Assembly (NCBI RefSeq): GCF_018729255.1
Contig: NZ_CP076061.1
Coordinates: 2,356,001-2,420,000, forward strand
Source of the DNA: Cupriavidus sp. EM10
Lineage (GTDB): Bacteria; Pseudomonadota; Gammaproteobacteria; Burkholderiales; Burkholderiaceae
DNA: 64,000 bases
Direction of reading: 5' to 3'
How positions within the stretch are numbered: the first letter of the stretch is position 1; each line of letters starts with the position of its first letter. Shown here one piece after another: positions 9,122-18,640 of the stretch. Below the pieces are notes generated by a model that worked only from the letters and a program-made list of their open reading frames with translations, was not told the origin of the DNA and made no database searches. Position numbers and translations under genes: made by a program.

Positions 9122-9667
9122 GATGCTCTCCAGGTAAATGGTCCGCGCGGCAGGCCTGGCCGGCGAGCGAATCCGCTCGGGTAGTGTCCCGCCAGGGGTG
9201 CGCCGCAACGGGCGTGCCAGCATGCCCAGGACAGGAACTGCGCACAGGGCGCCAGCCCGGCACAACGTGATGCATGTCATTTATTCGATGTCTCCCTACG
9301 TTTTCTGCATTCGGGCCGGGCACTGTGCAACGGCTGTGCCAATGGTGCCCGGGCGCGTGCTGGATGACTGGTGGCTGGACAGCTGCCCCGGAGACAGGCG
9401 CTTTGACCGCCGCGCTTCAACCGGTTCCGAAACTTGCAGCTGCAAATTTCAAAAGAGAAGGCATGGAAAACGCAATCGTCGATGCCGGGCGCGCATTGCG
9501 CGGCATGGTATGCAAGTTGCAATCGTGCTCGGATTGGGGCCTTGCATCGCGGTCGCACCGGCGCCCGATGTCCCAATTCAAACAGCCAGACGGAAATTCC
9601 ATGGGTATCTCTGCGATGTTCCCCGGGGTGTCGCAAGCCAATCGCCAGCGTGCCAGAACGGTCTGCA
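9122..9667. other. 546-bp stretch without a supportable gene
   Basis: Lies between the glycine-rich protein (leftward) and the RecQ-like gene (rightward). Short open frames exist on both strands but none has family-like sequence or a convincing ribosome site. The frame of the helicase stays open upstream to about 9434, but those extra residues look non-coding. It should hold both divergent promoters, which I could not pick out. Confidence 0.5.
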
Positions 9668-11298
9668 GTGACGCTCCCACCGGCCCTGATGCGCGTGCTG
9701 CGGACGCGGTTTGGCGTGACGCGCTTGCGCCCGGGGCAGGCCGAGGTGCTGGTGAGCGTGCTGAAGGCGCGCGACACCATCGCCGTCCTGCCGACCGGCA
9801 GCGGCAAGTCGCTGTGCTTTCAGTTGCCGGCGTTGATGCGCGAAGGGTTGACCGTCGTGGTTTCGCCGCTGATAGCGTTGATGCAGGACCAGGCGGAGAA
9901 GCTTGGCCAGCTCGACCTTGCGCCCGCGGTCCTCAATAGCGCCGTGGGCGATGCGGCGCTCGATACACTCGCGCGGCGCGCCGAGCGCATCCTGCTGACG
10001 ACGCCGGAACAGCTGGAGGATCGGGACGTCCTGGACGCGCTGCGCCGCAATCGTGTGGCGTTGTTCGTCGTGGACGAAGCGCATTGCATTTCCCAGTGGG
10101 GCCATGATTTTCGTCCCGCCTATCTCGGCTTGCGAGACGCGGCGGCCGCGATGTCCCGGCCCCCAATACTGGCCTTGACTGCCACCGCCACTGACGCCGT
10201 CATCGACGACATTGCCGATGAACTTGGCCTGCGGGGTCCGTGCGTCGTGCGCGCGCCGTTGTTTCGGCCGAACCTCGCCTACGCCGTCGAGCATGTGTCC
10301 GGCGATGCCGCTCGGCTTGATGCCGTCAGGCGGCTGGTATCCGCGCAACCGGGCGCGGGCATTGTCTATACGGCTACCGTCGCCGTGGCTGCAAGTTTGC
10401 ATGGGGCCTTGCTGGAGGCCGGACATCGCGTGGCGCTCTATCACGGGCGCCTGACGGCGACGCAACGTCGTGACGCGCAAAACGCGTTCATGGCGGGCGA
10501 CGCGGACGTGATGGTGGCCACCAACGCGTTCGGCATGGGGATCGACAAGCCCGATGTGCGCTTCATCGTACATGCCCAGACACCGGGCAGCCTCGACGCC
10601 TACTACCAGGAGTCTGGCCGGGCCGGCCGCGACGGCGAGCTGGCGCGCTGCACGCTGGTGTTCGACGAAAAGGACAAACGGATCCATCAGTTCTTCCTGG
10701 CCGGCCGGTATCCGTCTGCCGCTGACCTGCGCAGAATGGCCACGGCAGTTCGCGGCACCCCGATGGACATTGCCGCGCTGCACACGGCGCTGGACGATAT
10801 CGGCGTTCGGCGCCTGCAGGTCGGCATGCGGATGTTGCGCGAGTTCGGCATCGTGCAGCGCGATCGCCGGGGCCGCTTTTCGGCAAGCGAGCGCAGTGAA
10901 GGCGGCGTCGATCAGATCGCCGGGCAATACGCGGCCCGCAGCCGCGAGGATCACGCCACGCTGCAGGCCATGCTCGACTATGCGCGCAGCGGACGTTGCC
11001 GGTGGACGACGTTGCTGGCGTACTACGGCGAATCGGACGGCCCGGAGCACTGTGGCATTTGCGACAGTTGCCAGCGACTGGCCGAAGTGTCCGGCCATGC
11101 CTCCGACGAATCCACGCCGCAACCGGCCAGCCCCGCGCCGCCGCCGTTTGCCAAGGGGACGCGGTAACCGCCCGGCGGTTCGGGGCCGGCGTGGTGGCCG
11201 AGATCTCGGAGGAGTGGATCGAGGTCCGTTTCCCGGACGACAGCGTGCGGCGGTTCCTGCCGCAGTTTCTGCGGCGCAAACGCAAGCGGGCGGCCTGA
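9668..11298 (+). CDS. RecQ-family ATP-dependent DNA helicase (frame broken at 11155-11158)
   Basis: SF2 3'-5' helicase. Walker A TGSGKS is at residues about 43-48, DEAHCISQWGHDFRP (motif II with the RecQ-specific aromatic loop) at about 136, then TATAT, the NAFGMGIDKPDVRF and ESGRAGRDG motifs. The RecQ zinc site has four Cys in SGRC and CGICDSC. No HRDC domain is seen. As sequenced the ORF stops at 11167, but the other frame continues with VTARRFGAGVVAEI to FLPQFLRR, stop 11298. One G added to GGGG at 11155-11158 fuses them. The GTG at 9668 is chosen because conservation starts there; ATG 9689 is an alternative. Probably a second RecQ paralogue acting in repair. Confidence 0.85.
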
Positions 11299-11398
11299 CG
11301 GCGCCTTGCCCCGCTCCGGGTAAACATTGAGGTAAGCTTGCGCCTCGGCGGCACCTATCCGGTGCGGCCGCTCCTCGATTCCCAGGATAACAATACCT

Positions 11399-12211
11399 AT
11401 GAAGATGCTCTCGATCACGAAGAGCCTGGCTGCCGCTACCGTGGCACTGGGCATGGTGGCTGCCGGCAACGCGGCAGCGCAGGAACAGACGGTCCGCGTG
11501 GGCACCGTCAGCGGCCCGGATGCCGAGGTCTGGCAGGTGGTGCAGAAAGTGGCGAAAAAGAACGGTCTGAACGTGAAGGTCGTGGAGTTCAACGACTACG
11601 TGCAGCCGAATGCCGCGCTCGATGCCGGCGACCTGGACGCCAACAGCTTCCAGCACCAGCCGTATCTGGACAGCCAGATCAAGCAGCGCGGCTACAAGAT
11701 GACCAGCGTCGGCTACACGTACATCTCGCCGCTCGGCATCTACTCGAAGAACCTGAAGTCGCCGAAGGACCTGCCGCAGGGCGCCAAGGTGGCCGTGCCC
11801 AACGATCCGTCGAACGAGAACCGCGCGCTGCTGCTGCTGGCCGCCCAGGGCGCGATCAAGCTCAAGCCGGGCGCGGGCGCCAACGGGGTGAACGCCACGC
11901 CGCTGGACATCGCCGAGAACCCGAAGAAGCTCAAGATCGTGGAACTGGACGCCGCCCAGCTGGCCCGCGCGCTGCCTGACGTGGCCGCCGCCGTGATCAA
12001 CACGAACTATGCGCTGGCCGCCGGGCTGCAGCCCACCACGAACGCCATCGCGCTGGAAGATATCCACAGCCCGTACGCGAACATCATCGTGGTCCGTACG
12101 CAGGACAAGGACAAGCCGTGGGTGAAGAAGCTGGTGGCCGCCTACCAGTCCGACGAAGTGCGCCAGTTCATGAAGGCCCAGTTCAAGGGCGCGATGGTGC
12201 CGTCGTTCTAA
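11399..12211 (+). CDS. metQ: MetQ/NlpA-family periplasmic substrate-binding protein
   Basis: 270 residues with a Sec signal peptide ending about AGNAAAQ and no lipobox cysteine, so it is probably soluble rather than a lipoprotein. The family signatures RVGTVSGPDAEV, EFNDYVQPNAAL, ANSFQHQPYLD, VPNDPSNENRALLLL and the end VRQFMKAQFKGAMVP are all present. The family binds D/L-methionine or small peptides for MetNI. No metN or metI gene is next to it, so it is an orphan here. An intrinsic terminator follows at 12274. The ATG at 11399 lies after a weak ribosome site. Confidence 0.88.
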   Translation: MKMLSITKSLAAATVALGMVAAGNAAAQEQTVRVGTVSGPDAEVWQVVQKVAKKNGLNVKVVEFNDYVQPNAALDAGDLDANSFQHQPYLDSQIKQRGYKMTSVGYTYISPLGIYSKNLKSPKDLPQGAKVAVPNDPSNENRALLLLAAQGAIKLKPGAGANGVNATPLDIAENPKKLKIVELDAAQLARALPDVAAAVINTNYALAAGLQPTTNAIALEDIHSPYANIIVVRTQDKDKPWVKKLVAAYQSDEVRQFMKAQFKGAMVPSF

Positions 12212-12273
12212 GCCGGCCCGCGCCAATTGCGCAGTTCGCGCAATAGCGGAAGGCATTGCTGCGCCAGACGAAA

Positions 12274-12309
12274 CGGCAGCCCGGGTTCACGCCCGGGCTG
12301 CCGTTTTTT
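12274..12309 (+). terminator. Intrinsic terminator of metQ
   Basis: A 12-bp perfect stem (CGGCAGCCCGGG pairing with CCCGGGCTGCCG), loop TTCACG, followed by T6. It lies 62 bp after the metQ stop. Confidence 0.9.
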
Positions 12310-12377
12310 GCATCTATGGATATCTGAATTGGTTCGTTCGCATCGTCCGGCGCCGGCGCTAAGGTACGAGGCAAGCC

Positions 12378-12418
12378 CTTTTTGGCCGGTTTTTTGGCCT
12401 TTTTGCCCATTTTGCCCC
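12378..12418 (+). other. T-rich low-complexity leader of the FMN reductase gene
   Basis: Alternating T runs (T5, T6, T5, T4) separated by GGCC or GCCC just before the ribosome site of the gene at 12430. It is strikingly T-rich for this genome. It may keep the start region unstructured; no defined element is recognised. Confidence 0.4.
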
Positions 12419-12429
12419 GGAGATAGATT

Positions 12430-12993
12430 GTGTCCACGCCGCTGAAAGTCATCGCCGTCAATGGCAGCGCCCATCAACCGTCCCGCACGCTGGTACTGAT
12501 CCAGGCGCTGCTGGCCGAGCTGGAGCAGCGGCTTGTGCTAGACACGCAGATCGTTGACCTGAGCGAGATTGCCCGCCCGCTGGGCGCCGCGCTGACACGC
12601 CAGGAGCTGCCGCCGGAGATCGAGGCGCAGGTGGCGGCCATCGAATCGGCCGATCTGCTGATCGCTGCGGCGCCCGTGTATCGCGGTTCGTTCCCCGGGC
12701 ATTTCAAGCATCTGTTCGACCTGGTGGGCATGGATGCCCTGGTCGACAAGCCGGTGCTGCTGGCCGCCACCGGCGGCAGCGACCGCCACGCGCTGGTGCT
12801 GGAGCATCAGCTGCGGCCGCTGTTCAGCTTCCTGCAGGCGCTGACGCTGCCGATTGGCGTGTACGCGTCGACCGGCGATTTCGATGGCTATCAGGTCGGC
12901 AGCGGCGCGCTGGCCGACCGCATCAAGCTGGCCGCCGAGCGGGCCGCGCCGCTGTTTGGCGCTTCCGCGCGGCAACTGCGGCGCGCGGCCTGA
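12430..12993 (+). CDS. NADPH-dependent FMN reductase (SsuE/MsuE family)
   Basis: 187-residue flavodoxin-like oxidoreductase: VIAVNGSAHQPSRT at the N-terminus is the FMN phosphate loop, PVYRGSFPGHFKHLFD is the SsuE/MsuE active-site segment, and LLAATGGSDRHALVLEHQLRPLFSF the C-terminal signature. These enzymes supply FMNH2 to two-component monooxygenases such as the alkanesulfonate oxygenase SsuD. No monooxygenase is adjacent. The GTG at 12430 is the start, with GGAGA 7 nt upstream. Its proximity to the sulfonate-like locus at 1-8 kb may be coincidence. Confidence 0.88.
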   Translation: MSTPLKVIAVNGSAHQPSRTLVLIQALLAELEQRLVLDTQIVDLSEIARPLGAALTRQELPPEIEAQVAAIESADLLIAAAPVYRGSFPGHFKHLFDLVGMDALVDKPVLLAATGGSDRHALVLEHQLRPLFSFLQALTLPIGVYASTGDFDGYQVGSGALADRIKLAAERAAPLFGASARQLRRAA

Positions 12994-13064
12994 CGCGTTT
13001 CGCCATCAGCCGTCGATGGCCGGCAGGCAGCCGGTCGTTGACGTCATGGCGAAAGAAGTATGTG

Positions 13065-13096
13065 TTTTCCCCTCTCCCGCACGCGGAAGACGGGAG
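13065..13096 (+). repeat. Dispersed intergenic palindrome, copy 1
   Basis: TTTTCCCCTCTCCCGC, then a short centre and GCGGAAGACGGGAG: a diverged member of the CCCCTCTCCCGC/GCGGGAGAGGGG palindrome also found at 24701 and 61843. It lies between two convergent genes, as a bidirectional terminator would. Confidence 0.6.
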
Positions 13097-13118
13097 CCGA
13101 TGGCAGCCGTGTCCGCGC

Positions 13119-13967
13119 TCAAAGCCGTTCCGCGTGATGCCGGATATGGTCGGCGATGAAGGTCGAGATGAAGTAGTAGCCGTGGTCGTAGCCGGCGTGC
13201 CGGCGCAGCGTCAGCGGCTGGCCGACCTTCGCGCAGGCGGCTTCGAACGCTTCCGGATGCAGCTGTTCCGCCAGGAATTTGTCGGCCAGGCCCTGATCGA
13301 CGAGGATGCCGGCCGGGAACGGGGCCGACGCCTGGCCGGCCATCAGGGCCGTGGCGTCGTGCTGCGCCCAGCGGCTGCGATCCTCGCCCAGGTAGCCAGT
13401 GAACGCCTTGACGCCCCATGGACACTGCGACGGCGCGGCGATCGGCGCGAACGCCGAGACCGAGCGGAACCGCTGCGGGTAGCGTTGCGCCAGCACCAGC
13501 GCACCATGCCCGCCCATCGAGTGGCCGAAGATGCCGACGCGCGCCGCGTCGGCCGGCAGCTCGGCGGTCACCAGATGGAAAAGCTCGTCGGCCACGTAGC
13601 TTTCCATGCGCCAGTGCATGCGCCACGGCGCCTCGATGGCATCGACATAGAAACCGGCACCCACGCCGAAGTCCCAGGCATCGGCCTCGCCGGGCACATG
13701 CGCGCCGCGCGGACTGGTGTCGGGCGCCACCAGGATCAGGCCGTGCTGCGCCGCGTACTGCTGCGCGCCGGCCTTGATCATGAACGTCTCCTCGGTGCAG
13801 GTCAGGCCGGCGAGGTAGAACAGCGTGGGCAGCGGTCCGGCGTTGGCGGCCAGCGCCTGCGACGGCAGGAAGACCGAGAACCGCATCGGCAGCCCGATGG
13901 CCGCCGACTGGTGCTGGTAGAAGCGCTGGACGCCGCCGTGGCAGCCGTGTTCTGACAGCAGTTCCAT
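13119..13967 (-). CDS. fghA: S-formylglutathione hydrolase
   Basis: 282-residue esterase D-type alpha/beta hydrolase. The nucleophile is in GHSMGGHGALV, the catalytic Asp in LVDQGLADKF and the His in GYDHGYYF; SEHGCHGG and FYLAGLTCTEETF near the N-terminus are family hallmarks. It hydrolyses S-formylglutathione to formate and glutathione, the second step of glutathione-dependent formaldehyde detoxification. It starts 11 bp after the frmA stop, so both are in one operon. Length and motifs are complete. Confidence 0.95.
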   Translation of the reverse strand: MELLSEHGCHGGVQRFYQHQSAAIGLPMRFSVFLPSQALAANAGPLPTLFYLAGLTCTEETFMIKAGAQQYAAQHGLILVAPDTSPRGAHVPGEADAWDFGVGAGFYVDAIEAPWRMHWRMESYVADELFHLVTAELPADAARVGIFGHSMGGHGALVLAQRYPQRFRSVSAFAPIAAPSQCPWGVKAFTGYLGEDRSRWAQHDATALMAGQASAPFPAGILVDQGLADKFLAEQLHPEAFEAACAKVGQPLTLRRHAGYDHGYYFISTFIADHIRHHAERL

Positions 13968-13977
13968 GGGCCGTGCC

Positions 13978-15083
13978 TCAGTACAGGACGACCGAGCGGA
14001 TCGCCTCGCCGCGCTTCATCAGGTCGAAGCCCTCGTTGATGCGATCCAGCGGCAGCGTATGCGTGATCAGGTCGTCGATGTTCAGCTTGCCTTCCATGTA
14101 CCAGTCGACGATCTTCGGCACGTCGGTGCGGCCGCGTGCGCCGCCGAAGGCGGAACCCTTCCATTCGCGGCCCGTGACCAGCTGGAACGGACGCGTGGAG
14201 ATCTCCGCGCCGGCCTCGGCCACGCCGATGATGATCGACTTGCCCCAGCCCTTGTGGCAGCACTCCAGCGCCTGGCGCATGACCTGCGTATTGCCGATGC
14301 ACTCGAACGAGTAGTCGGCGCCGCCATCGGTCAGCTGCACGATGTGGTCCACCACGTTCTCGACGTCCTTCGGGTTGATGAAGTGGGTCATGCCGAACTT
14401 GCGTGCCATGGCTTCGCGGCCCCGGTTCAGGTCGACGCCGATGATCTTGTCGGCGCCTACCATCTTGGCCGCCTGGATCACGTTCAGGCCGATGCCGCCC
14501 AGCCCGAACACCACCACGTTGGCGCCCGCTTCCACCTTGGCCGTGAACAGCACGGCGCCCACGCCCGTGGTCACCCCGCAGCCGATGTAGCAGACCTTGT
14601 CGAACGGTGCGTCCGGGCGGATCCGGGCCAGCGCGATTTCCGGCACCACGATGTGGTTGGCGAACGTCGACGTGCCCATGTAATGGAAGATCGGCTTGCC
14701 GTCGATCGAGAAGCGCGACGTGCCGTCCGGCATCAGGCCCTTGCCCTGCGTGGCACGGATGGCCTGGCACAGGTTGGTCTTGCGCGACAGGCAGAACTTG
14801 CACTGGCGGCATTCCGGCGTGTACAGGGGATCACGTGGTCGCCCGGTTTCAGCGACGTCACGCCCGGGCCCACGTCGGTGACGATGCCCGCGCCTTCGTG
14901 GCCCAGGATGGCCGGGAAGATGCCCTCGGGGTCCGCGCCCGACAGCGTGTAGTAATCGGTATGGCAGATGCCGGTGGCCTTGATTTCAACCAGGACTTCG
15001 CCGGCACGCGGGCCGTCGAGATCCACCTCTTCGACGGTGAGCGGGGCGCCGGCTTTCCAGGCGATGGCGGCTTTGGTCTTCAT
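13978..15083 (-). CDS. frmA: S-(hydroxymethyl)glutathione dehydrogenase, class III ADH (frame broken at 14826-14829)
   Basis: After adding one base to the GGGG at 14826-14829 (plus strand), the protein is 368 residues, a typical class III alcohol dehydrogenase length. Catalytic zinc ligands lie in [12 protein letters not shown] and GHEGAG; the structural zinc Cys cluster (ECRQCKFC) is exactly where the frame breaks. The NAD fold is [11 protein letters not shown]. It oxidises the formaldehyde-glutathione adduct to S-formylglutathione. ATG 15083 has AGGAG upstream. It forms an operon with fghA. No frmR repressor gene is in view. Confidence 0.92.
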
Positions 15084-15139
15084 GAGGCAACTCCTGTGCG
15101 AATGGGGTAGGGCGGCCAGTGCCGCCGACACGGCAAGAA

Positions 15140-16600
15140 CTATACGGGCATCGGCCCGATGCGGCCAGACCGGCGCGCGATAATCGGCGGCCTCGTGCCA
15201 TGGCCGGCATGGATGGCGTCATCCGGGCCTTCGTCGGCAGCCGTCGCGCGCCTGGCCAGCACCGGCGGCCCGGCATCGGCCTGCGCGGTGGTCAACTGGC
15301 CTTCGTGCCGACGGCCGAGCCACAGCCCCAGCCACGCCCAGCCGATTGCCAGCGCGGCGCCGGCCAGGGCCACGGTGGCCGGGTGCCCGGACAGGGCTTC
15401 GATGGCGGTGCGCACCCACGCGCTGACGGCGTCGCCGGCACGGTAGATCGCGGTGTCGATCACGTTCTTGGCCTTGTACTTGGTCTCGGGGTCGACCACC
15501 GTGAACAGCATCTCGCGGCCGGGCCGCAGCATTGCGTATTCGCCCACGCGCCGCACGATCATCGCAGCGGCCAGCACGCCAAACGTGGGCCACATGGCCA
15601 GCAGCAGGAAGCCGCCGGTTACCACCAGCGGCACCGCCGTCAGCAGCGCCGTCACGCCGTAGCGCCGCGCCAGCAGGCCCGAGAAGAAGATCTGCACGAG
15701 GATGGTCAGCGCCTGCACCGTGGCATCGAGCGCGCTGAACACCTGGGTCTGCTGCGCCCGCGTAGGAAAGGCCGCGGCCACCAGCCGCGCCTGCTCGAAG
15801 TACAGGAAGGTGCTCGACGTGGCCAGCAGGATCACGAACAGGCTGATGCCAAGCAGATAGCGCGACCGCATGACCATCGACAGGCCCGCCCAGAGTCCGC
15901 CGCCCACCGGTTGCGCGGGGTCCTGCGCGGTTGGCGAGGTGCCATCGGCCACGCCCGCGCCCAGCCGTCGCCGCCAGGCAAACAGGTAGCCGACCACCGG
16001 CAGCGTGGCGGCCAGCAGCGCCGCCGACAGCAGCATCAGCCCGGTCAGGCCGATACGGCTGACCAGCCAGCCGCCCATCACTGGCCCGGCCAGCCCTCCG
16101 GCACTGGCGCCGGCCGCGATCAGCGCGAACAGGCGCCGCGCCTGCTCGGGGCGGAACACGTCGGCCATCAGGCTCCAGGCCACCGACACCACGAACAGGT
16201 TGAACACCGACAGCCACACGTAGAACACGCGTGCCAGCCAGACGCTATCCGGCAGGGCACGCGTGACCAGCGCGAACGCCAGCAGGTTGGCGATGAAGAA
16301 CGCATAGACCCAGGGCACGAAGCGCCGACGCGGCAGCCACTTGCAGCAGGCGCCGTAGAACGGGATGGCCGCCAGCATCACCACGAAGGTCGCCGTGAAC
16401 AGCCATTGAAGGTTCTGGACGCCGCCGGCGATGCCCATGGTCTCGCGCACGGGCCGCAGCATGAAATAGCTGGCGAACAGGCAGAAGAAGAACAGGAATC
16501 CGGCCACCACGGCGGCGCGCTCGCCTGGGCGCACGCCCAGCAGCCGGCCTTGCGGCGGACCGTCTGGGTCGGTGTTGGAGAGCGGGTCCGGTGCGTGCAT
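15140..16600 (-). CDS. MFS transporter, possibly NTP/NDP-exchanger-like
   Basis: 486 residues with about 12 hydrophobic segments and a hydrophilic C-terminal tail of about 50 residues. The N-terminal stretch ([15 protein letters not shown]) and the segment [20 protein letters not shown] with [14 protein letters not shown] recall bacterial relatives of the ATP/ADP translocase family that sit in the MFS clan. True nucleotide exchange is unlikely in a free-living bacterium, so the substrate is open. It is followed 28 bp upstream on the same strand by the aldo/keto reductase gene, suggesting one transcript. Confidence 0.75.
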   Translation of the reverse strand: MHAPDPLSNTDPDGPPQGRLLGVRPGERAAVVAGFLFFFCLFASYFMLRPVRETMGIAGGVQNLQWLFTATFVVMLAAIPFYGACCKWLPRRRFVPWVYAFFIANLLAFALVTRALPDSVWLARVFYVWLSVFNLFVVSVAWSLMADVFRPEQARRLFALIAAGASAGGLAGPVMGGWLVSRIGLTGLMLLSAALLAATLPVVGYLFAWRRRLGAGVADGTSPTAQDPAQPVGGGLWAGLSMVMRSRYLLGISLFVILLATSSTFLYFEQARLVAAAFPTRAQQTQVFSALDATVQALTILVQIFFSGLLARRYGVTALLTAVPLVVTGGFLLLAMWPTFGVLAAAMIVRRVGEYAMLRPGREMLFTVVDPETKYKAKNVIDTAIYRAGDAVSAWVRTAIEALSGHPATVALAGAALAIGWAWLGLWLGRRHEGQLTTAQADAGPPVLARRATAADEGPDDAIHAGHGTRPPIIARRSGRIGPMPV

Positions 16601-16628
16601 GCGCCGAGCGCGGACGAAGCCGCCGGTA

Positions 16629-17549
16629 TCAGGCCAGCGCCGCCGCGATGCGCGCGCGCTCGCGGGTATCGGGCATGCGCCCGAAGGCGGCGCCCAGGTT
16701 GTCGGCCATGTTCTTCGGCTTGGACGTGGCCGGGATGGCCGCCGTCACGGCAGGATGGCTGACGATGAACTTCAGGAACAGCTGCGCCCACGACGTGCAG
16801 TCGATCTCCCCCGCCCAGTCGGGCACCGGCTTGCCGCGCACGGCGGAGAACAGCCGGCCGTCCTGGAACGGGCGATTCACCAGCACGGCCACGCCGCGCT
16901 GTTCGCACAGCGGCAGCAGGGTCTTCTCGGCGTTGCGCTCGCCCAGCGAATAGTTGACCTGCAGGAAGTCGAGCTTTTCGGCGCGCAGGATCTGCGCCAG
17001 TTCCTCGTGGGCGTCGTCGCGATAGTGGGTGATGCCGATATAGCGCGCCTTGCCCTGTTCCTTCCACTCGCGCAGCAGCTTCAGGTTGCCGCGCCAGTCG
17101 ATCAGGTTGTGCACCTGCAGCAGGTCGACGCTGTCCGAATGCAGTTCCGCGCGCGACCGCGTGAATTGCGCCATGGCGTTGGCGGCGCTGGTGGAAATCT
17201 TGGTGGCCACGAAGACCTTGCCGCGCGCGTTGGCGTCCTGCAGCAGGTCGCCAGTCACGGCCTCGGCGCTGCCGTAGCTGGGCGCTGTGTCGATGACGGC
17301 CTTGGGAATGCGCTGCAGCAACGCGGCCAGGACTTCGGTCAGCGCGGCGCGATCCTCGCTGCCGCGTCCCACGTTGAACGTGTCGGCTGTGCCCATGCCG
17401 ACCACCGGCAACGGCTCGCCCGTGGCCGGAATCTTGCGGCGCATCGGCGCGTCCACGGTGGCGGCCTGCGCGGCGCCCAGGACGGGCCCGGCGGGTAGCG
17501 CGGCCAGGCCTGCGGATATCTCCAGGAAGGTGCGGCGGTCGATTGGCAT
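16629..17549 (-). CDS. Tat-exported aldo/keto reductase
   Basis: 306 residues. The N-terminus carries a twin-arginine signal (DRRTFLEISAGLAALPAGP), then the AKR barrel with GMGTADTF, the catalytic Asp/Tyr in DTAPSYGSAE, Lys in VATKIS and His in LLQVHNL, and the C-terminal IPATSKPKNMADN. The ATG at 17549 is used because it starts the Tat signal and has AAGGGA upstream; an upstream in-frame extension is non-conserved. Export suggests a periplasmic carbonyl substrate. The MFS gene lies downstream. Confidence 0.88.
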   Translation of the reverse strand: MPIDRRTFLEISAGLAALPAGPVLGAAQAATVDAPMRRKIPATGEPLPVVGMGTADTFNVGRGSEDRAALTEVLAALLQRIPKAVIDTAPSYGSAEAVTGDLLQDANARGKVFVATKISTSAANAMAQFTRSRAELHSDSVDLLQVHNLIDWRGNLKLLREWKEQGKARYIGITHYRDDAHEELAQILRAEKLDFLQVNYSLGERNAEKTLLPLCEQRGVAVLVNRPFQDGRLFSAVRGKPVPDWAGEIDCTSWAQLFLKFIVSHPAVTAAIPATSKPKNMADNLGAAFGRMPDTRERARIAAALA

Positions 17550-17761
17550 GACGTTTCGTCCCTTGGCGGCGGTCCGAATGACCTTAGCGCGTGCGGCAGT
17601 CGATGTAAACCCGACAGCCACCTTGGCTTACGTCCGCAAATCGGGTGTGCCCGGGTCGGGCCCGATTGCAAAAAAGCGGCGCCCACTGAACAATCGGCGC
17701 GGTATTTTCCGCAGCCAGCAGCGGTCTTCCCCCCATCCACTCCCATTCCGAGGACCGGATC

Positions 17762-18640
17762 GTGATTTCGAGCTTGCCCGGCGTGCTGTTCGACGGCGTG
17801 ACATACGGCAGCCTGCTGTTCCTGATCAGCATCGGCCTGTCCGTGACGATGGGCCTGATGAACTTCGTCAACCTGGCCCACGGCGCGTTTGCGATGCTGG
17901 GCGGCTATGTGGCCGTGGTGCTGATGAACCGGCTCGGCGTGCCGTTCCTGGCCGCTCTGCCGGCGGCCTTCCTGGGTGCCGCGCTGGCTGGCTGGTTGCT
18001 GGAGCGCACGCTCTATCGGCGCCTCTACCGGGCCAGTCACCTGGACCAGGTGCTGTTTTCGATCGGCCTGACCTTCATGGCGATGGCCGGCGCCACGTGG
18101 TGGTTCGGCCCCGGCCAGCAGCCGGTGGTGTTGGCAGACTTCCTGATCGGGCAGGTCAGGGTGGCGCGGCTTGAGCTGGGCGCCTACCGGCTGTTCCTGC
18201 TGGCGGTGGTGGTCGTGATCACGCTGGCGCTGGGCTGGCTGGTGGCGCGCACCCGTTTTGGCGCGCAGGTGCGGGCGGCAGTGGACAACCAGCAGGCGGC
18301 CAGCGGCCTGGGCATCGATGTGGGACGCGTGTTCAGCCTGACGTTCGCCCTCGGTTCCGGCCTGGCGGGCCTTGGCGGCGGGCTGGGCATCGACGTGCTC
18401 GGGCTCGATCCCACCTTCCCGCTCAAGTACATGGTCTATTTCCTGCTGGTGGTGGCCGTGGGCGGCGCGGGCAGCATTCGCGGGTCGCTGGTGGCGGCGA
18501 TGGTGCTGGGCGTGGCCGACGTGGCGGGCAAGTACTACGTGCCGGCCGTTGGCGCCTTCGTCATCTACGCGATGATGGTGCTGCTGCTGGTGGCGTTTCC
18601 GGCTGGCCTGTATGGGCAGAACGGGAGGCGCGCCGAATGA
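17762..18640 (+). CDS. livH: Branched-chain amino acid-type ABC permease LivH
   Basis: 292-residue membrane permease with eight or nine hydrophobic segments, opening with the LivH signature GVTYGSLLFLISIGLSVTMGLMNFVNLAHGAF. It contains the EAA-like AVDNQQAASGLGIDVGRVF loop. The start is a GTG with GAGG upstream. It is the first gene of a tight livH-livM-livG-livF operon (4-8 bp overlaps). Liv-type systems import branched-chain amino acids, amides, urea or aromatic acids; the substrate is set by the binding protein, which is not in this operon. The gene at 23439 is a possible partner. Confidence 0.92.
   Translation: MISSLPGVLFDGVTYGSLLFLISIGLSVTMGLMNFVNLAHGAFAMLGGYVAVVLMNRLGVPFLAALPAAFLGAALAGWLLERTLYRRLYRASHLDQVLFSIGLTFMAMAGATWWFGPGQQPVVLADFLIGQVRVARLELGAYRLFLLAVVVVITLALGWLVARTRFGAQVRAAVDNQQAASGLGIDVGRVFSLTFALGSGLAGLGGGLGIDVLGLDPTFPLKYMVYFLLVVAVGGAGSIRGSLVAAMVLGVADVAGKYYVPAVGAFVIYAMMVLLLVAFPAGLYGQNGRRAE

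Noticed and set aside
11299..11398. Possible SAM-type riboswitch before metQ
   Set aside because: The leader is about 100 nt and lacks the conserved blocks of the SAM classes I know.
9578..12256. 892-codon open frame antisense to the helicase and metQ
   Set aside because: Opposes two well-conserved genes and shows the His/Arg/Gly-rich composition of an antisense shadow.
12183..12461. Small lysine-rich minus-strand frame (MGKKAKKPAKKG)
   Set aside because: Its lysines come only from the T-rich leader of the FMN reductase read in reverse; it crosses the metQ terminator and lacks a ribosome site.
12430..12993. Part of a sulfonate (ssu) operon
   Set aside because: The FMN reductase is alone: terminators or palindromes lie on both sides and no monooxygenase or ABC genes are adjacent.
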